From NCBI RefSeq assembly GCF_040939455.1, contig NC_134122.1, positions 27,993,501-28,057,500 on the forward strand: a DNA stretch of 64,000 bases, read 5' to 3'. This document shows, one piece after another, positions 35,500 through 49,113 of the stretch. How positions within the stretch are numbered: position 1 is the first letter of the stretch; each line of letters begins with the position of its first letter. A model generated the notes under the pieces. That model saw only the letters and a program-made list of their open reading frames with translations, did no database searches and was not told where the DNA came from. The translations under genes and the position numbers were made by a program. Source of the DNA: Microcebus murinus (lineage: Eukaryota > Chordata > Mammalia > Primates > Cheirogaleidae).

Positions 35500-36700
35500 T
35501 TTTGGCATTTTAGATAAAGTACAGTCAAGCATTTCTACTCTCAAAGAGATTACAATCTGGAGGGTGGAGGTAGATAATAAACAAACTAGAAAATATACTG
35601 AGGTCAGAAGAGCAATGATGAAACTAAGTCCAGGCAAAGTGACTGAAAGTGATGGAAGGTAGTTCAGGCAGGTTGGTCAGAAAAGGCCTTTCTGAGGAGG
35701 CCATGTTTGTACTGACTCTTGAATGACAAGAAGGAGCTAGGAGAGTGTGCAGCAAAGGATTAACACAGCAGTCCTGGCCTGTACAAACTCTGTGCTTTCC
35801 TGAAAAAGAACTTGCTCATGACCGCCTCCAGGAAGACAATCTTTAAGCCCTTGAAACATCCTGCCCGATAAAAGTATCTTTTTAGATCTGGCAAGTGTGG
35901 GTAGGGCCAGATAGTTTTTTGGTAACAATGTGATTTAGGGTGATGTCTTGGGTCACACTTTATAACTATAACCCCTGTAGGGGCAGGAAACTGAATAATG
36001 AAGGTCAGTCACTGGTGTGCCCCATGCCTACATGACTGACCCCCACTAAGAACCCTGGATGTCAAGGTTCAGCTGAGCTTTCCTGGTTGGCAACACATGT
36101 ACATGTTGTCACACATTATTCCCTGGGGAATTAAGTGCTGTCATAAAACTCCAGTATTACAGGGAAAACGGGAAGCTTATATTCTATGTGTCTTTTACCT
36201 TTGCTGATTTTGGTGTCTATCCTTTTGCTTTAATAAGCCATAACCAGCTTTCATGAATTTTCTAAGTCTTTTTACAGTAACCTTGAACCTGAGGGTAACC
36301 TTGGGACCCATGACACACAGAGGAACTGGAGGGAGAACATTCTAAGCTAAGTGAATAGCTTGTGCAAAAATCCCAAGATGGGATGCAAATGACATTTAGA
36401 CAAAAAGCAAGCAAGGGGTCTGCCCAAGGTCACACATCAATGAGAAGGAATATTTGACCCGGAGAGTAGGTGTTCTGAGCCCCAAACCTGGGTTTTATGT
36501 GAAGCAACCTGAAATGGTAGAAATCAGACAGGTTTAAGAGCCACATGGGCATGATCTCAAACCCTGACTCTAACCTTATTTGCTATGTGATTCTAATGAA
36601 TCTGTTTAACCTCTTTCAACCTCAGCATCTTCATCTGACAAAGGGTTTGCTGCATACTTCATGGTTTGTCTGAAAAGTAACTGACATAGTGAATCTAAAA
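35500..36700. other. Patchwork of L2-like and MIR relics around an LTR-like block
   Basis: 35500-35756 (AAGGCCTTTCTGAGGAGGCC) and 36330-36400 (TAGCTTGTGCAAAAATCCCA) read like two halves of one L2-type relic. The block between ends in GTATCCTTTTGCTTTAATAAG-like text resembling an old LTR with a polyadenylation region. 36540-36690 is MIR-like. Assignments are tentative. Confidence 0.4.
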
Positions 36701-38756
36701 TCCCTGGTACATAATGGAGCTCACAGTTTAAGTTTTCCCCAATAGCAGACCCTGGATTTGGATATCTATATTGTTATTTGGGAGTCAATTCCAGGAAGCA
36801 TTTTGAGAGGATAGGGCTATGACTCAAGAAAGGTAGGACCATGTGTGTTGATGAGCAGGTCACTGCTGCAGGCAGCTGGAACCCTCCCACTGGGGATCAT
36901 GTCATTGACTATGTGGAATATGCCTCCGAATTGGGTTGCAGCGCAGGGAAGCTGGGCTGCTTTCCCATCAGTTTTCATTCTTTATTTGTGAAGAATTGCT
37001 CCTTTGGGCATTAACTATGTGACTCTTTCTGCCTGTCCCTCAGTTATCCAAGCACTTGCCAGTGGGCAGAGAGTGTCCTCAGTCACTGAGGCATGGGAAG
37101 GCCTGAGCTTGGCAACCTTCTCAGGGATGTGTGTAGGGCACCACAAGCATGTGCTGCAATAGATGCATAACTGAATGTTAATTTTTTTCTTCCTTGTCCC
37201 GCTTTGCATGGAACATATAACCTCAATTCTCTCAGGAGAATGAACTTATACATAAGGCATTGGAAACTTGATAGAGGTAAGACTGTTTTATGTATCTACC
37301 AGAAGCACCATGCCAGGCAAAAGAGCTTAGGAAGATGAACTTCTCGAACTGGATGACAGTTAGGGTCTTTCTAGGCACAGCCATTCCCTCCTGACCTGCT
37401 AGCTGTGATGCTGCATTCATCACCTGTTCCAGAGCCTTCTATAAGCCACTCTTAATAGCTTGCAGGTCACTCTGTGGAGTCCAGCACACTCCTGGGGACA
37501 AAATCCCTGCAGGGAGAGAACATGCAGGATTCCTGAGTTCAAGCAGGGGGACATGTCCAGAGAGGTGACTGACAAAGCTGGAAGGAGCAGGTGGCAGCTA
37601 GATTATCTCTACAAGGTCAGCTGAGGGTATAACTTCACATTCTGTATTAGCTCTTTTAATGCAGGGGTCACTATGAGAGGTGGGCAATGTGTGTCAGAAG
37701 AAAGCTATGCCTAATGGACAAGGCCCAGGGCTCATTAGTTTATCTCAGAAAGCTTGTAAATGGAGACTATACATTTATTTAAAGAATACAGTCAAGGGCC
37801 ACAGAGGGTCTCTGAGTTACAGTGTGACTTATGGAAGGGGATATGTAGAAGGCAGGCTAAGAATGAAAGATGACAAGAGCCAATCAGAACAGACATGATG
37901 TTATGAGAAAATCAAAAGACAACTGGAACAGTATTGTTGAAATGAAATCATCACAGGAGTTCAAACTCCAGGGCCCCCCTGCAAAGCTGTCATTCACTAA
38001 CTTCATCACAGGCAAGACCCTTTTACTTTCAGCTTTCTCATCTGGCCCTTGGAACTACGTGGTCTTATGTCCAGCAGGTAAGTTGAAAATTTTCCAGGTT
38101 ACAGACCTTGAAGACAGGTAAAATGCAAGCATGGTAGATGTCATCAGCAGCCTGCCAGACTATGTTGCAATTCAAATAAAACAACCAATAATGGCACCTA
38201 TCTGATATTTCTCCACAGCACCACCTTCCTGGTACAATACGGTTAAATATTAAACAATGCACTCAACTGAGCATATGAACCTTAGGAAGTTCAGATTATG
38301 ATCAGACTACTTTGTGCAAGTTGAGAATATGAATTCAGCTTAGCCCAGGAACACACTATTAGAGTCTACTCTTGTGTCGACCACTAAATATCAAGATTTC
38401 TTTGACAGCTCAACTGTCTCAGAATATGTACATCAAAGTAGAACCTGAAAGGCAGCTACTTGCATGCCCATGAATTATATTTGTCAAATGAAAGGCCTAT
38501 AGATGCTGTCTGAAACAAAATAGATTCCTAACCATTAAATTATTGGGGGGAACCTTTATCAATGAATTTTACAGCTGGTGAAGAAGTTACTTTAAGCGAC
38601 AGGAAAAGCTAGAATTTTTGAAATATTTTAAGATCAGAAGCAGGGGCTTTGTAGCATTCTGTGATTATTATGATACTCTAAAGGGTAGAAGTGTGGATTC
38701 TTCTCTTTTGTTTCTTGCTAGACAGTGAATGGAAATAATATGAAAATATAGAGTTC
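36701..38756. other. Intergenic, no gene recognised
   Basis: Unique-looking sequence; no exon, RNA or transposon hallmark seen on either strand. Confidence 0.5.
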
Positions 38757-38773
38757 TCACAGAAGGCCACTCT

Positions 38774-39475
38774 GGAGGCATTTTCCAGGCATTCCCTCTA
38801 CCCTGAACTGCTCGTGCTTTGGGAAAATGTAGCTTTTTGAGTTCCCAGTGCTCCGCTGAAGCTGTACTGCTGGGGAAAATATCTGAACACAGCAGCCGCT
38901 TCCCAGTCTTGCAGCCCCGCCCCTGGAGACGCCATGGAAGGCAGCGTGGGAGGCGGTTTTCAGGCATCCCCACTACTCTAGGCCTGCTGAACTGCTCGCG
39001 CTTCTGGAGAAGGCAGCTTTTTGAGCTCCCAGCGCTCTGCTGAAGTGGTAGTGGGTGGGGAAAAGGTCCGAACCCAGCAGCCGCTGACTCCTCGCCCCGT
39101 AGCTTGCAGAAGCCGTGGAAGGCCACACTGGAGGCATTTTTCAGGTATCCCCACTACCCTAAACCAGCTGAACTGTTCGATCTTCTGGAGAAGGCATCAT
39201 TTTGAACTCCCAGAGCTCCACTGAAGCAGTAGCGGGAGGGGGTAGGGTCCAAACCTGCAGCCGCATCCTAGCACTGCTGTACTGGCCCATAGCCTGGAGA
39301 TGCTGTGGGGGCCACGCTGGAAGTGTTTCTCTGGCAACCCCTCTACCTCAAACTGACTGAACTGTTTGGGCTTCTGAAGAAGGCAACTTGCTGAGCTCCC
39401 AGCGCTCCACTGAAGTAGGTGCAGGAGCTGAACCTACAGGTGCTGAACTCAGTGGCCGCCTCCCCGTACCCCACA
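38774..39475 (+). repeat. Tandem L1 promoter monomers (four, about 175-190 bp)
   Basis: Units start at 38774, 38949, 39130 and 39319, each with GGAGGCATTTTYCAGG-like text, CTGAACTG, CTTCTGGAGAAGG, GAGCTCCCAGCGCTC and a CAGCAGCCGC-type block. The first is preceded by only about 15 bp of another unit; the last is shorter. Confidence 0.88.
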
Positions 39476-40458
39476 AATGAGTGCCGAATTGGGCATTCCA
39501 CCTCAGGATGCTTTCAGGTCCAAGAAGTGGGGACTCTACCTTAAAGAAGGCTTGACTTTTGGATACCATTGAAGCTTTGGCTGGCACTGGGTAGACAGAG
39601 GGCAGTTTCCCACACATAAACCACTGGGTCTCTGCAAGAAGGGGAATTAGGGAGGGCAGTGGTCATTTGAAGCCAGCCTGACAAACCCAACCTAGTCCTC
39701 TGCTGAATAGGGGGCCCACGGCGTCAGCACCGCCAAAGCATGCCACCGCCACCCCTTAGATTGGAAATGCTGTGGAGGCCTTCCCTGGTAGTGAGCTCAG
39801 TCTTACCCTCTGCCCTAACCTGGCAGGTGGCCTCGGAAGCTGAATTTAAAAGGGTGGAAAGGTGAGAGCAGTGTTTTGTTTGGCGGCTAGGCTATCTCGC
39901 AAGTTAGAACCTGGGTGGTTTCTTGCTGCATTTAACTGTTTGTGATCTGTGCCCAGAGAGCAGAGCCTATCGTAGCAAGGTGGAGTAGCGAAGGAGGCTG
40001 CTATTCCTGAGGACTCAAGGAACCCTTGGGAGTGGCAAGACATTCGCTTAACACTCAGATACCTGTATATCCTATTTAGAGGCTTAGAGCGCAATACAAA
40101 GATCTTGGGATACATTGATAACTGACTCATTCCAACAAACCACAGAGAACAAAACAAAGAGTAAACTCAGTGCTTAACACGGTGCCTCCCATTTCAACCT
40201 AGTGGTGGAAACTGGTCTCCACCTCACTAGAGTGAATGATCCCTTGGGTGTCTAAGCAAGGGACCCAAACCCACTAAACTCTGTGGAGAAAAGGTGAAAA
40301 CATCAGGTCAAAGATAATCCAACAGGCTCAAACTCCTCGTAGACGATACAGGACCAGAACACATACTCCCCAGCTCTTCCAAGGATCATTCCTTTGGAAC
40401 CCAAGAACACAGCTCATAATCAAGTTCCAGCACCTCTGGTCCTCAACAAAGTATCCAG

Positions 40459-41401
40459 ATGAGGAATAACCAGCGAAAGACATCAGGAATCATGAAGGAT
40501 CAGAGAGAAAAGTCACCTCCAAAAGAAAATACTCATGTCCCACCAACTGACACCAACTTACATGATATGATTAAACTAACAGAGGAAGAATTCCAAATAT
40601 GGATTGTTAGATAGCTCAACAGAATTGAAGAGAAAATAGAATCCCAGCATAGAGAAACCACAAGAACAATCCAGGAAACGAATGAAATATTCTCCAAAGA
40701 TATGGAAGTAATTCAGAGAAACCAAGCAGAAATTCTGGCAATGAAGGAAACATTCAAGGAACTCCATAATACAGTGGAAAACCTCAAAAACAGGATAGAT
40801 CATGCTCAGGAATGAATCTCAGAGCTTGAAGATTATACCTACACGCTAAACAAATCAGAGGAAGAAAGGGCACACAGAAACAAGAAACAAGACCAAAGCT
40901 TACAAGAAGTGTGGGATTATGTAAAAAAGTCAAATCTCAGATTGATCAGGATTCCAGAAGGGGAAGAGGAACATTTACAGGGGTTGGAAAACTTATTTTA
41001 CAGCATACTGGAGGAAAATATGCCAGGCCTAGCTAGAAACCTGGATATCCAAATACAAGAAGTGCACAGAACTCCTGAGAGACACAACGTGAATAGGCAA
41101 TCGCCTCGTCATGTGGTTATTAAGCTGACCAAAGTAAATGTGAAAGAAGCAATCCTCCATACAGCAAGGCAAAAACAACAAATAACCTATAAAGGAAAGC
41201 CTATCAGACTAACCGCAGACTTCTTATCTGAAACCTTACAAGAAAGGAGGGAGTGGGTGCCTATCCTTAATTTTCTAAAACAACAAAGCCCAACCTAGAA
41301 TTCTTTATCTGGCAAAATTAAGTTTCATCTATGAGGGCGAAATAAAATCCTTCTCAGCAAGCAATCGCTGAAGGAATATGCAAAGACCAGACCAGCCCTA
41401 C
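40459..41401 (+). pseudogene. L1 ORF1, disrupted (monomeric L1)
   Basis: Starts MRNNQRKTSGIMKDQ. Stops lie near 40612 (TAG) and 40814 (TGA), and a frame break near 41298. The RRM-like and C-terminal parts (WDYVKKSNLRLIRIPEGEEE, RHVVIKLTKVNVKEAILH) stay legible. Confidence 0.88.
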
Positions 41402-41496
41402 AAGAAATTCTCAGACCTGTCTTCCACAGTGAACAGGGCAATAGACACTCCTCAAAATAAAATCCTCAAAGAATTAAAGTCTAGACCTCGAACTTC

Positions 41497-42541
41497 ATGA
41501 TGGCTCAAGGTCTAAGACTAAGCAACAGGACTTCATCCATCAATATGAATGGAAATCTTACTCCAATTTCAATCCTCTCAACAAATGTAAATGGTTTAAA
41601 CTGTCCTCTGAAGACACATAGGCTGGCAGAGTCAATAAAATTCCACAAGCCTAGTATTTGCTATCTACAGGAAACACATCTAAACCATAAAGATGCCACC
41701 CAGCTGAAGATCAAGGGATGGAAAACTATCATCCAGGCAAATGGAAGTCAAAAGAAAGCAGGGGTAGCTATATTATTCACAGATAACATTAAATTTAAAT
41801 TAGCAAAAGTAAAAAAGGATAAAGATGGCCACTTTATAATGGTGAAAGGGAAGATCCAACAAGAATATCTAACAATTTTTAATATTTATGCACCCAACAC
41901 AGGAGTACCCAATTACATAAAGCAAACCTTGTCTGAGCTAAATACCACTTTAAACAATACTACTAAAATAGCAGGGGACTTCAACTCACCACTAAATGAC
42001 CTGGATAGATCCTGCAAACAGAAATTAAGTAAAGAAATAAGGGGATTAAACAAAGGTATTGACCAAAAAGGTCTAACAGATATATACAGAACATTCCACC
42101 AAAATAAAGCTGAATTTACATTCTTCTCAACAGCCCATGGATCCTTCTCCAAAATTGATCACATACTAGGCCACAAAGCAGATCTCAAAAAATTCAAGAA
42201 AATAAAAATAATACTATGTGTCTTCTCTGACCATAGTGGTATAAAATTAGAGTTCAATTCTAACAGAAATACACACCACATCACTAAGTCATGGAAACTA
42301 AACAATCTACTGTTGAATAACTATTTGGTCAAGGAAGAAATTCAGAGGGAAATCAAGAATTTCTTCGAACAAAACAACAATGGAGCCACATCTTACCAAA
42401 ACCTTTGGGATACAGCAAAAGCATATCTGAGAGGAAAACTAATAGCAATAAATGTTCACATCCAAAAAACAGAAAGACTAGACACCAATAACCTAACGAA
42501 TAGACTCAAGGAATTGGAAAAAGAAGAGGAAACCGAATCAG
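41497..42541 (+). pseudogene. L1 ORF2 endonuclease part, truncated
   Basis: About 350 open codons covering the whole endonuclease: ISILSTNVNGLNCPLKTHR, YLQETHLNHKD, AGDFNSPL and [11 protein letters not shown], in which catalytic-type Asn, Glu, Asp and His positions are kept. It is cut before the reverse transcriptase by the L1 at 42542. Confidence 0.9.
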
Positions 42542-43654
42542 AAAAAATGGCGGAGTAGAGGTAACTCTCCGGACTTCTGCTCCCAGAGAAGGAGACACAG
42601 ACCTTGGTCTCCTACACACAAGTGGATTTCCCCACTACAAGCATAGCATTGAGAATCCGCAGAGGAGCAATGTGGAACTCTCATAAAAGGATAAACAAAG
42701 TGATCAGGAAATAAGATCACATTCTCTGGAGAGTACAAAGCAAACAATAGGGTGAATGGGAGGGCGCCGGCCCACCAGGCCAGGTGGTGAAGTGGGATCA
42801 GACCCACAGGAGAATTCCTTGCTTCCCCATTGACCTCCACACCCACCCAGCCAGAGACTTGTCTGAAACTGGTGCAAAATTGCAGCAGAAGAAGAGGGTC
42901 CTTGAGGGTACAGTTGATGGTGAAAGGTGGCGGCATGGTCCCCCCTGAGCTCTGTGCTAAGACGGGTCCAAGATGGGAGAAAACTGATCTGTGCGGACTG
43001 GTGAGGCGGTTAGAGGTCTCGCCTCTGGTAACCAGGGAGACTAAGTGGGGGCTCTAAGTTGGAACTGACCTGGGCGAATAAAACCACACAGGGCGGGTCA
43101 GTAAAAGCCAGGGCTCTGGCTGAACAGGCAGTCGGACAGGCGGTGTGGAGGAAGCTACGGGGTGTCCTATTGACCCAGGCCCCCAACCCAGCACCAGCTG
43201 CAACCTAATCAGTCACCCCCAGTACTGGTGCCCTACGAGTGGGCTAGTGATTGCCATTGAGGGGGTCCACAGCCCAGCCGTCAGTGGCCAAGTCCCCCAC
43301 CCCCACCCAGCTTAGAGTCTCTCCTGGCAAATCCCGCCCCTACACAATCTGTGATCGGCTCATCAGGCCTGGCTTCATCAAGGATCTACTGAGAAGTCTA
43401 GCAGCCGAGGGGAGTTACAACCACTGGGGTGCAGGGCGTGCAGGGCAGACTGGGAGATACAGCCTCCCCTCAGCCTGCATCTCTCTTGCCCAAAGTGGTA
43501 GGCTCCACCCCTGGAGACAGGGCAAGACAAGAAAACCCACTTCCCCAAAAGCTACCCCTGTCAGGGGAACCTTCCAAGTGTGGTGGAAGAGCTCTCTCCA
43601 GTGGTTGATCAAAACTACAAAAAGTAGGTGACTGAGCTCTAACAACTGACACAG

Positions 43655-44960
<1,306 letters not shown>

Positions 44961-45041
44961 AGTGTTATGCACGGAACACCATAATAAAAACTCACAAATA
45001 TAAAACAACCAAAACCCAAAGATTAAAGGCCAGATATTACA

Positions 45042-48000
45042 ATGGCTCAAGAGAGAAAACAAAGCAACAACATCCAACCCAACAGAATGAACAGTAATCT
45101 ACCTTACCTATATGTTATCTCAATAAATGTGAATGGCTTAAACTCTCCACTCAAGAGACATAGGCTGGCTGAATGGATAAGAAAATACAGGCCAAGTATA
45201 TGCTGTCTTCAGGAAACACATCTATCATGCATATAGACTAAAAATAAAAGGGGGGAGAACAGTATTCCAAGCAAGTGGAAGCCAAAAGAAGACTAGCGTG
45301 GTAGTTCTAATTTCAGATGATTTAGTTTTTAAACCAACAAAAGTAGTGAAAGACAAAGAGGGTCATTATATAATGGTGAAGTGCATGGTTCAACAAGAAG
45401 AGATAACAATTTTAAATATATATGCACCCAACTTAGGTGCACCCAGATTCATAAAGCAAACATTACTGGAGCTAAGCATATGGATTAATAGCAACTCCAT
45501 TATCATCGGACATTTCAACACCCCACGGATGGCACGAGACAGATCCTCCAAACAGAAAATTAATAAAGAAATAATGGACTTAAAAACCCTAGAACAATTG
45601 GGTATGACTGACATTCATAGAACATTCTACCCAAAATCCACTGAATATACATTCTTCTCATCAGGTCACAGGACATTCTCTAAGATTGACCATATCCTAG
45701 GACACAAAGTAAACCTCAAGAAATTTAAAAAAATAGAAATCATACCATGTACCTTCTCAGATCACAGTGGAATAAAACTAGAAATCAACCCTAACAGAAA
45801 CTCACACTTCTACACAAAAACGTGGACATTCAACAACCTCCTCCTAAATGATTACTTCATAAATGAAGAAATCAAGATGGAAATTTAAAAATGCTATGAA
45901 GAAAATGAAAATGGAGAGAAAAGTTATCAACTCCTCTGGGACACAGCTAAAGCAGTTCCGAGAGGAAAGTTTATCTCCATAAATGCCTATAACCAAAAGT
46001 CAAAAAGACCACAAATAGACAATCTAATGAAACAACTCAAAGAGCTGGGAAAAGAAGAACAGACCAACCCCAAACCCAGCAGAAGAAGTGAAATCAACAA
46101 GATCAAATAAGAACTAAATGAAATTGAAAACAGGGAAGCTATTCAGGAGATTAATAAAACAAAAAGTTGGTTCTTTGAAAAAATAAACAAGATTGACATG
46201 CCACTGGCTAAGCTAATGAAAAGCAGAAAAGAGAAATCTCTAATAAGCTCCATCAGGAACAAAAAAGGAGATATCACAACTGATCCCTAAGAGATACAAG
46301 ATATAATTTATGAATACTACAAAAATCTTTATGCACACAAACTGGAAAATGTGGAGGAAATGGACAAATTTCTAGAAACACACAGCCTCCCTAGGCTGAA
46401 CCAGGAAGAAATAGATTTCCTGAACAGACCAATCTCAAGAGCTGAAATAGAAACAGCAATTAAAAATCTCCCTAAAAAGAAAAGTCACGGTCCAGATGGT
46501 TTCACACCCAAATTTTACCACACGTACAAAGAAGAACTAGTATCTATCTTGCAGAAAATATTCCACAACATCGAGAAGAATGGAAACCTCCCGACACCTT
46601 TTATGAAGCAAATATTACTCTGATACCAAAACCAGGAAAGGATGCGACAAAGAAAGGAAACTACAGGCCAATATCCCTAATGAATATAGATGCAAAATTT
46701 TGCAACAAAATCCTAGCTAACTGAATCCAGACGCTTATCAAAAAAATAATCCATCACGACCAAGTGGGCTTCGCCCAGGGATGCAGGGATGGTTCAACAT
46801 ACGTAAATCTATAAATGCAATTCACCACATAAACAGAAGCAAAAACAAAGACCACATGATTCTTTCAATAGATGCAGAAAAAGCTTTTGACAAAATTCAA
46901 CACTCCTTCATGATACGAACACTTAAGAAAATAGGCATAGAAGGAACATACCTAAAAATGATACAAGCCATATATGACAGACCCATAGCCAATCTCATAC
47001 TGAATGGGGAAAAATTGAAAGCATTCCCACTTAGAACTGGAACCAGACAAGGCTGCTCACTATCTCCACTTCTATTCAACATAGTGCTGGAAGTCCTGGC
47101 TACAGCAATCAGACAGGAAAGTGGAATTAAAGGTATCCAAATAAGGGCAGAAGAGATCAAACTTTCACTGTTTGCTGATGATATGATATTATATCTAGAA
47201 AACCCCAAAGATTCAACCAAGAAACTCCTGGAACTGATCAATGAATTTAGTAATGCATTGTATCTCAGGATACAAAATCAATACACAGAAATCAGAGGCA
47301 TTCATATATGCCAACAACAATCAAATTGAGAACCAAATCAAAGACTCAATAACCTTCACAAAAGCAACAAACAAATTACAGTACCTAGGAATATACTTAA
47401 CCAAGGAGTCAAAGACCTCTACAGGGAGAACTATGAAACACTGAAGAAGGAAATAGCAGAGGATGTAAACAGATGGAAATCTATACCATGCTCGTGGGTC
47501 GGCAGACTCAACATCATTAAAATGTCTATACTATGCAAACTGATCTACAGATTCAATGCAATAGCTATTAAAATCACATCAGCATTCTTCACAGATATAG
47601 AAAAAATAATTTTACGCGTTGTATGGAATCAAAGAAGACCCTGAATATCAAAAGAAATCATAGGCAACAAAAACAAAATGGGAGGTATCAATATGCCAGA
47701 TATCAAACTATACTAAAGCTGTAGTAATTAAATCAATCTGGTATTGGCACAAAAATAGAAATATTGACCACTGTAACAGATGTGAGAATCCTAATATAAA
47801 ACCATCCTTATATAGTGATCTAATCTTTGACAAAGCAGACAAAAACATACGCTGGGGAAAAGAATCCCTCTTCAATAAATGGTATTGGAAAAACTGGATA
47901 GCCGCTTGTAGAATGCTGAAGCAGGACCCACACCTTTCACCTCTCACAAAAATCAACTCACGCTGGATAACAGACTTAAATGTAAGGTCTGAAACTATTA

Positions 48001-48895
48001 GAATTCTAGAAGAAAATGTAGGAAACACTCTCCTAGGCATTGGCCTAGGCAAAGAGTTTATGAAGAAGTCCCCAAATGCAATCATAGCAGCAACAAAAAT
48101 AAATACTTGGGACATGATCAAACTGAAAAGCTTCTGCACAGCCAAAGAAACAGTCATGAAAGTAAACAGACAACCTACAGAATGGGAGAAAATTTTTGCA
48201 TCCTATGCATCTGATAAGGAGCTGATAACTAAAATATACTTATAACTCATGACAATCAGCAAGGAAAAATCAAATTACCCCATTAAAAAGTGGGCAAAGG
48301 ACTTGAACAGAAACTTTTCTAAAGAAGACAGAAGAATGGCCAACAAATATATGAAAAAATGCTCAACATCTCTAATCATCAGGGAAATTCAAATCAAAAC
48401 CACAATGAGATATCACTTAACTCCAGTGAGAATGGCCTTTATCAAAAAATCTCCAAACAATAAATGCTGGTGTGGATGTGGAGAGAGGAACACTCCTACA
48501 CTGCTGGTGGGACTGCAAACTAGTTCAACCTCTGTGGAAAGCAATATGGAGATACCTTAAAGCGATACAAGTGGATCTACCATTTGATCCAGCAATCTCA
48601 TTACTGGGCATCTACCCAAAAGATCCAATGACACTCTACAAAAAAGACACCTGCACCTGAATATTTATAGCAGCACAATTCATAATTGCAAGGCTGTGGA
48701 AACAGCCCAAGTGCCCATCAATCCAAGAATGGATTAATAAAATGTGGTATATGTATACCATGGAGTACTATTCAGCTCTAAGAAACAATGGTGATATAGC
48801 ACATCTTATATTTTCCTGGTTAGAGCTGGAACCCATACTACTAAGTGAAGTTTCCCAGGAATGGAAAACCAAAAAGCACATATACTCACCAGCAA
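45042..48895 (+). pseudogene. L1 ORF2, disrupted
   Basis: Endonuclease start (VISINVNGLNSPLKRHRLAEW), RT ([15 protein letters not shown] near 47160) and the C-terminal Cys region are all recognisable, but separated by several frame breaks (near 45235, 45888, 46290, 46600, 46720, 47250 and 47440). Non-functional. Confidence 0.9.
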
Positions 48896-49113
48896 ACTGC
48901 TATTAACTGAGCAGCACCTAAATGGACAGATAGGTACTACAGTAATTGGGTATTGGGCAGGTGGGAAGGGGGGAGTGGGTATATACATCCATAATGAGTG
49001 AGATGTGCACCATCTGGGGGATGGTCACGCTGGAAACTCAGACTTGAGGGGGGGAAAGGGCATTTTTTGAAACCTTAAAATCTGTACCCCCATAATATGC
49101 TGAAATAAAAAAA

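Larger units (their letters stand above)
38757..42541 (+). mobile_element. L1 with monomeric (tandem-repeat) 5'UTR, truncated by a second L1
   Basis: Order: about four tandem monomers (38757-39475), unique 5'UTR to 40458, ORF1 from 40459 with two stops, and ORF2 from 41497 cut at 42541 by another L1. ORF1 and ORF2 differ by roughly a quarter of positions from the L1 family at 4785 and 42542, so this is a distinct lineage. Confidence 0.88.

Noticed and set aside
38668..39126. 152-codon minus-strand open frame with internal repeats
   Set aside because: It is the reverse of the tandem L1 promoter monomers; the repeat in the protein just mirrors the DNA repeat.
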